Position numbers and translations under genes: made by a program. The notes beneath the pieces were generated by a model. That model had not been told where the DNA came from, did not search any database, and saw nothing but the letters and a program-made list of their open reading frames with translations. DNA of 64,000 nucleotides, from positions 630,686-694,685 of the forward strand of contig CAWHMT010000004.1 of the NCBI GenBank assembly GCA_963830455.1, written 5' to 3'. Each line of letters starts with the position of its first letter. The first letter of the stretch is position 1. Below are positions 60,409-64,000 of this stretch, piece after piece. Origin of the DNA: 20CM-2-65-7 sp963830455 (GTDB lineage: Bacteria > Gemmatimonadota > Gemmatimonadetes > Gemmatimonadales > GWC2-71-9).

Positions 60409-61096
60409 ATGAGCGGCCAAATCCTCCTCGTGGACCACGACCGTGACCTGCGGAACTTCCTGAGCAAGGCGTTCCGCGAGGAGGGTTACGGCGTCACCGA
60501 GTCCGACGCTGGCGATCGCGGACTCGAGCTCCTTCTGCAAGGCACGTACAGCTGCGTCGTGATGGAGGTGCTGCTACCGGGCCGGGACGGTTTCAGCGTC
60601 GTTGCCGAGCTGCGCGCGCGTCGCGTCACCACGCCCGTGCTGCTGCTCACGGCCAGGGATGACCTCGCCTCGCGCGTGCGCGGGCTCGAAGACGGTGCCG
60701 ACGACTACGTCACCAAGCCGTTCGATCTTGCTGAGCTGCTCGCTCGCGTCCACGCGTTGATCCGTCGCGCCGAGGTGCGGTATGCGGACACCGCACTCCA
60801 GGTCGGTGACCTTGTGTTGGAGCCGCTGACTCGTCGCGTGAAGTATGGCGCGCGGCGCGTCGATCTGAGCCCGCGGTAGTTCACGCTGCTCGAGTTCGCT
60901 GATGCGCAACGCGGACCGTACCGTGTCGCGCTCACGCATCGCGGCGGCGGTCTGGAACTACCAGTTTGCCACCGGCACCAACGTTGTCGATGTGTACGTC
61001 AACTACCTGCGGCACAAACTCTCATTCGGCGGCCGCACGACAGGGATCCGCACGGTCCGTGGCGTGGGCTATCGGTTGGAGCGCGCGGTTCCGTGA
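60409..61096 (+). pseudogene. OmpR-family response regulator, broken by nonsense and frameshift, with Glu at the phosphorylation site
   Basis: The ATG at 60409 begins MSGQILLVDHDRDLRNFLSK. The receiver has 'CVVMEVLLPGRDGF', where the usual acceptor Asp is Glu, and 'DDYVTKPFDLAELLARVHAL'. The winged-helix domain starts normally, but a TAG at 60877 replaces an expected Glu codon (PR-E-FTLLEF) and an extra G at 60898 shifts the frame. 'LMRNADRTVSRSRIAAAVW' and 'VVDVYVNYLRHKLS' continue to 61096. Two lesions plus the altered phosphosite argue for decay, although sequence error remains possible. No sensor kinase gene is adjacent. Confidence 0.8.
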
Positions 61097-61227
61097 GCGA
61101 GCAGCCGCGTGGCGAAAGCGGTCCTGGACAGCATCGAGGCCGACATGGAACTTGGAGCGGCTCGTGGGAGTTCGTCCTGAGCGGCACTAGGCAGATGACC
61201 CGCGACAGCGACAGGAGGCGTCGCAAC

Positions 61228-61802
61228 ATGGCGGGGGGGGCTTCGGGGGCTTCGACGAAATCGCACTTCCGCACATCGAAAGCGTGGGGCGTTTCGCGTT
61301 ATCGCTCACCCGGCAGGAGTCGGACGCCGACGATCTGGTACAGGAGACATTCCTTAAGGCGTTTCGGGCCTGGGACACGTTTACGCCCGGAACGGATTGC
61401 CGCGCTTGGCTCTTCACGATCTGTCGCAACACGTTCATCCAATGGAAACGCCGCGATCGCCGCTACGTCGAGTCGGAGGATGGCGACATCGATGCCAGCC
61501 CTGCAGCGGTCGCGCACATGCAAGGCGTCGCCGACGGCGTGGCCGACGTGTTCGACCGGGTCGACGTTGGCCCGGCCATCGAGCGCGCCGTGCAGGCGCT
61601 GGAACCGCACCATTCGATCCTGGTGCTGGTCGATCTCGAGGACATGAGCTACGAGGAGGCGGGCGCGGTGCTGCAGATTCCGCTCGGAACGGTCCGGTCG
61701 CGGCTGTATCGCGCCCGGCGCCACATGCAGGAGGCGCTCCTCGCGCATGCTCGCGATCTCGGGCTCGGGAAGCGCACGCAGCAGCCGGCGGAGGCTCCAT
61801 GA
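61228..61802 (+). CDS. ECF RNA polymerase sigma factor (one indel in a poly-G run)
   Basis: The ATG at 61228 follows AGGAGG. Immediately after it lies a G8 run; adding one G restores 'GFGGFDEIALPHIESVGRFA' in frame with the main ORF. Region 2 is 'LSLTRQESDADDLVQETFLK' with 'AFRAWDTF', and 'CRAWLFTICRNTFIQWKRRD' follows. Region 4 is 'DMSYEEAGAVLQIPLGTVRS' plus 'RLYRARRHMQEAL'. Corrected length is about 191 residues, an RpoE-like group IV sigma. It overlaps the anti-sigma gene (ATGA). Confidence 0.9.
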
Positions 61803-62059
61803 CTCGCGACTGTGCCTCGGTCGTTCGCGACCTGTGGGAGTATCTCGACGGCCGCGCCACCACCGCGAATGTCGAGGAGATCAAGGCGCATCTCGCGTGG
61901 TGCGATGGGTGCCGCGCGCACTTTGCGTTCGAAGAGCGGCTCGTGAAGACGCTCGGGCAGCTGCGGCGCGAGCACTCCGATCCGGTCCGGCTCCGTGCCG
62001 AAGTGCTCGGCGTGCTCCAGGCTGCGGGCCTCGGCAGCCCACGCAAACCGGAGGCGTAG
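61799..62059 (+). CDS. Zinc-finger anti-sigma factor (zf-HC2)
   Basis: The 86-residue protein overlaps the sigma-factor stop by 4 bp. 'DLWEYLDGRATTANVEEIKA' then 'HLAWCDGCRAHFAFEERLV' carries the His-x3-Cys-x2-Cys zinc site of ZAS-type anti-sigma factors. There is no transmembrane helix, so it is a soluble, RsrA-like form that may respond to oxidants through its Cys pair. It would hold the upstream ECF sigma inactive. Confidence 0.9.
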   Translation: MTRDCASVVRDLWEYLDGRATTANVEEIKAHLAWCDGCRAHFAFEERLVKTLGQLRREHSDPVRLRAEVLGVLQAAGLGSPRKPEA

Positions 62060-62072
62060 GCCTGACAACGGT

Positions 62073-62720
62073 ATGCGCGTGGCCGAGCTCTGGCGCTATC
62101 CGGTCAAGTCGATGGCCGGAGAAGCGCTCACGTCAGCGACGATCCGCTTCGATGGGATCCTGGGGGACCGGACCGTGTACGTGCTGGGCCCTCACGGCAT
62201 CGTTACGGCGCGTACGCGGCCCCGGCTTCTCGGTCACCGCGCAACAGTCGGGCCGGACGGCGAGCCGCTGGTGGATGGACGTCCGTGGCGCGCTCCCGAC
62301 GTGGCGCGCGACGTCGCCGCCGCGGCCGGCCGCGGCGCCGCGTTGGTGCAAGCGAGCGGCCTCGAACGGTTCGACATCCTGCCGCTCCTGGTTGCGACCG
62401 ACGGCGCGATCGCCGCGCTCGGCGTGGATGGGCGGCGCTTGCGGCCGAACATCGTCATCGGCGGCGTGCCCGGGTTGGCTGAGCGCGGATGGGAAGGTGG
62501 GCGGCTGACCATTGGAGACGTGGTCATCGCTGTAGAAGATCTGAGACAACGCTGCATCATGACGACGTTCGACCCCCGACACCCTCGCGCAGGACACCGG
62601 CGTGCTGCGCCGCATCAACGCCGAATTTGGCGGGCGCGTCGCGCTCAACTGTGACGTCGCACACACGGGGACCATCGCGGTGGGCGATGTCGTCACCTTT
62701 TCGCAGCTCATAGCGGATGA
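62073..62720 (+). CDS. MOSC domain-containing protein (one frameshift; C-terminus uncertain)
   Basis: The ATG at 62073 gives MRVAELWRYPVKSMAGEALT, the N-terminal beta-barrel block of MOSC proteins. 'GDRTVYVLGPHGIVTART', 'PNIVIGGVPGLAERGWEGG' and 'IGDVVIAVEDLRQRCIMTTF' follow, with the conserved MOSC Cys in RCIM. A C5 run at 62573-62577 has one extra C. The corrected frame continues 'DTLAQDTGVLRRINAEFGGR' and 'GTIAVGDVVTF', after which the end is unclear. MOSC proteins bind the molybdenum cofactor or carry sulfur. Confidence 0.83.
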
Positions 62721-62783
62721 TGTCGTCGCGGGCCGTCGGGCGGCGGCGAAACCTCCCGCTGCCCGACCGGTGAAGGAACCTGC

Positions 62784-63432
62784 TTACATCCCGGCGTTGG
62801 CGAGCGGCGCCGCGCCAGAAGTTCACGCTGAACCGCCGGCACCAGATCGACACCGCGCGGTACTTGCTCGATCGAGTCCGGCAGGAACGTCGTCATTCTG
62901 GTCCCGATAGTCCCCCTCAACGCGCCGAGGTCGACGATACCGGCGCGCTTGGCTGCGTCTTCCTTTTGTACGTCGGGTGCCGCCACCAGATAGACGCGAA
63001 CATCCGGGCCATTGGACGTCTTGAACTCGGTCAACCGCAGCACGCGCCGGCCATCGTCCAGCCGGTAGATCGTCGCGCGCCCTTCGTCTCGTGCGCGTTG
63101 CTATGGAAGCTGCCGGCCACGATCTCCACCGGCTCTGCGGCGCTCGCCGGCGAGCCACCCATCGACGAATGTGCCATCGCTGACGGTTGTGTCGTCGTCG
63201 GCCCATGATTCTGTGACACCGACGGTTGTGCCGTCGTCGGCCATTGATTCTCTGACTCCTGCATTTTCGAATCGCCCATGTGCGAGTCGTTCATCATCGA
63301 TCCCGTCTCCGCCGCCGGGAAGGGCTCGTTCACGGTCTTGCTGATCACGAGTGCGTCCGGCCGGAACAGATACCAAAGCAGGCCGAAGGCGACGACGCCC
63401 GTGCTTATGAGAATGGATTTTCGCTTTGCCAT
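62784..63432 (-). CDS. DM13 domain protein, membrane-anchored (several frameshifts)
   Basis: The ATG at 63432 gives MAKRKSILISTGVVAFGLLW, one N-terminal transmembrane helix. A Ser/Thr/Gln-rich linker with an internal repeat (PTTAQPSVSQN/PTTTQPS) follows, then a DM13 domain: 'EIVAGSFHSNAHETKG', 'RATIYRLDDGRRVLRLTEFK', 'TSNGPDVRVYLVAAPD' and 'IWCRRFSVNFGAAPLANAGM' to a TAA at 62784. Joining these needs indels near 63080, 62905 and 62826. DM13 domains are thought to be redox or cell-surface modules with a conserved Cys (here IWC). Confidence 0.78.
63186..63260. repeat. Two-copy tandem repeat of about 40 bp in the DM13 gene linker
   Basis: The segments gttgtgtcgtcgtcggccca and gttgtgccgtcgtcggccat, each followed by tgattctstga, recur about 42 bp apart and encode a duplicated Pro/Thr/Gln peptide. 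Confidence 0.6.
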
Positions 63433-63595
63433 CTGTTCCTCCCGGAAGGTGAATGAGCGTGACGTACCCGGGAGATGAACGCGCCAGGCCGCAAATCGGA
63501 GCGACTCGGACGTCTTATGAGAGACTTCTCATTTTGCTATCATGTCGCTCGATTTGACGACCAAGGGATGTCCTGAGCGAGCTGCTTTTGGAGCG

Positions 63596-63979
63596 TTACA
63601 CGGGTATGCGCACGCTTTGCCGCCGCACGATGTAGCTATCGAGCAGGATGAACGCCGCAAACAGCTCCGCGACAATGATGAACGTCAGGAACAGCGCGAT
63701 GCCCGTCCGGCCCAGGCCCCGGGCCGCGGCGATCACCGGCACCCCTTCCACACCCGAAACGCGATCGGGGCCAGGGGCCCACCGAGCCCACTCCTGGCCC
63801 CGATACAACGCGGTGCACAGCACCAGCACGACCGCGAGCGGCACCATCCGCGCCAGCGTGCCGATCGGACCGATGATGAACAGGAACGTGAAGAACAGCG
63901 TCGCCTCCGCGACCAGCAGGAGGGCGATTGCGGCAGTCACGTCGGTCCGGGTCGGAACGGCCGGGCTCGTTGACGTCAT
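63596..63979 (-). CDS. Hypothetical four-helix membrane protein
   Basis: The ATG at 63979 has GAGGAG upstream. The 127-residue protein has hydrophobic segments at about 15-38 ('AAIALLLVAEATLFFTFLFI'), 42-60 ('ARMVPLAVVLVLCTAL') and 90-118 ('IALFLTFIIVAELFAAFILL'). The central hydrophilic stretch 'WAPGPDRVSGVEGVP' could reflect compensating indels, since G/C runs flank it. I do not recognise a family. It is the last gene in the window. Confidence 0.62.
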   Translation of the reverse strand: MTSTSPAVPTRTDVTAAIALLLVAEATLFFTFLFIIGPIGTLARMVPLAVVLVLCTALYRGQEWARWAPGPDRVSGVEGVPVIAAARGLGRTGIALFLTFIIVAELFAAFILLDSYIVRRQSVRIPV

Positions 63980-64000
63980 CAGTATCTCCTCACAGGGCGC

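Noticed and set aside
61093..61647. 184-aa plus-strand ORF overlapping the sigma factor
   Set aside because: It is mostly an out-of-frame reading of the ECF sigma gene caused by the G-run indel.
1..64000. CRISPR arrays, tRNA and rRNA genes
   Set aside because: Looked for regular direct repeats with spacers and for tRNA/rRNA consensus stretches; none was seen by eye.

Overview
The window is high-GC bacterial chromosome with dense, mostly operonic gene packing and many 4-bp ATGA/GTGA start-stop overlaps. Gene content (secreted and lipoprotein amidohydrolases, a D-aminoacylase relative, S9 and S41 peptidases, a beta-lactamase-fold hydrolase, Ig-like plus TolB-propeller proteins, soluble Ser/Thr kinases with zinc ribbons) resembles Gemmatimonadota or a neighbouring environmental phylum. 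That placement is inference from gene content, not from a marker tree. No rRNA, tRNA or CRISPR array was recognised.

Layout. 1-5.8 kb (minus): a tight operon of an NTF2-like protein, two amidohydrolase-fold lipoproteins, a membrane protein, selD and a universal stress protein. selD reads through an in-frame UGA (Sec) followed by a good SECIS-like hairpin. 6-18 kb (plus): an Ig/TolB surface protein, a quinone reductase and gyrA, then a translationally coupled run of threonine dehydratase, REC-GGDEF protein, Ser/Thr kinase, amidohydrolase, an orphan E1-alpha subunit, a sorbosone-dehydrogenase-like protein and a dienelactone hydrolase. 19-29 kb: an S41-like protein lacking its serine, metallophosphoesterase, TetR regulator, saccharopine-dehydrogenase-like enzyme, BamA-like barrel, glycosylasparaginase, glycosyltransferase and nicotinate phosphoribosyltransferase. 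29-36 kb: arginine genes (argC-argB-argD-GNAT), a nicotinamidase-like hydrolase and a serine pathway pair (class V aminotransferase, serA). 36-46 kb: a GIY-YIG nuclease bracketed by inverted repeat copies, an ankyrin protein, a second kinase, an M28 peptidase, a serine hydrolase, a DPP-IV-like peptidase and a YdjC-like deacetylase.

46.6-51.7 kb is an accessory island and the main candidate system: a 5-methylcytosine DNA methyltransferase, convergent with an operon of a Vsr-like endonuclease and a GHKL (Bergerat-fold) ATPase fused to a C-terminal PD-(D/E)XK/Shedu-like nuclease domain, flanked by another PD-(D/E)XK-like protein and a membrane protein. 53.9-55.1 kb holds an integron-type gene cassette: a complete attC site, an outer-membrane-barrel ORF 18 bp behind it and a truncated second attC, lying between a 179-bp partial duplicate and the 3' end of a coiled-coil gene. 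That gene belongs to a ParA / coiled-coil / HEAT operon (55.1-57.9 kb). 58-64 kb carries a Uma2 protein, YCII protein, cysK, a response regulator, an ECF sigma/anti-sigma pair, and MOSC, DM13 and membrane proteins, several with broken frames.

Repeats: at least five copies of a 'GTCATCC(C/T)GAGCG...GGACCTGCTTT' palindromic element, plus short-unit tandem/dyad repeats inserted inside coding sequences, often in signal peptides. From 29.8 kb rightwards many conserved genes carry single-base indels, mostly insertions, while the first 29 kb has none that I found. This pattern suggests consensus sequence error at least as much as pseudogenisation.
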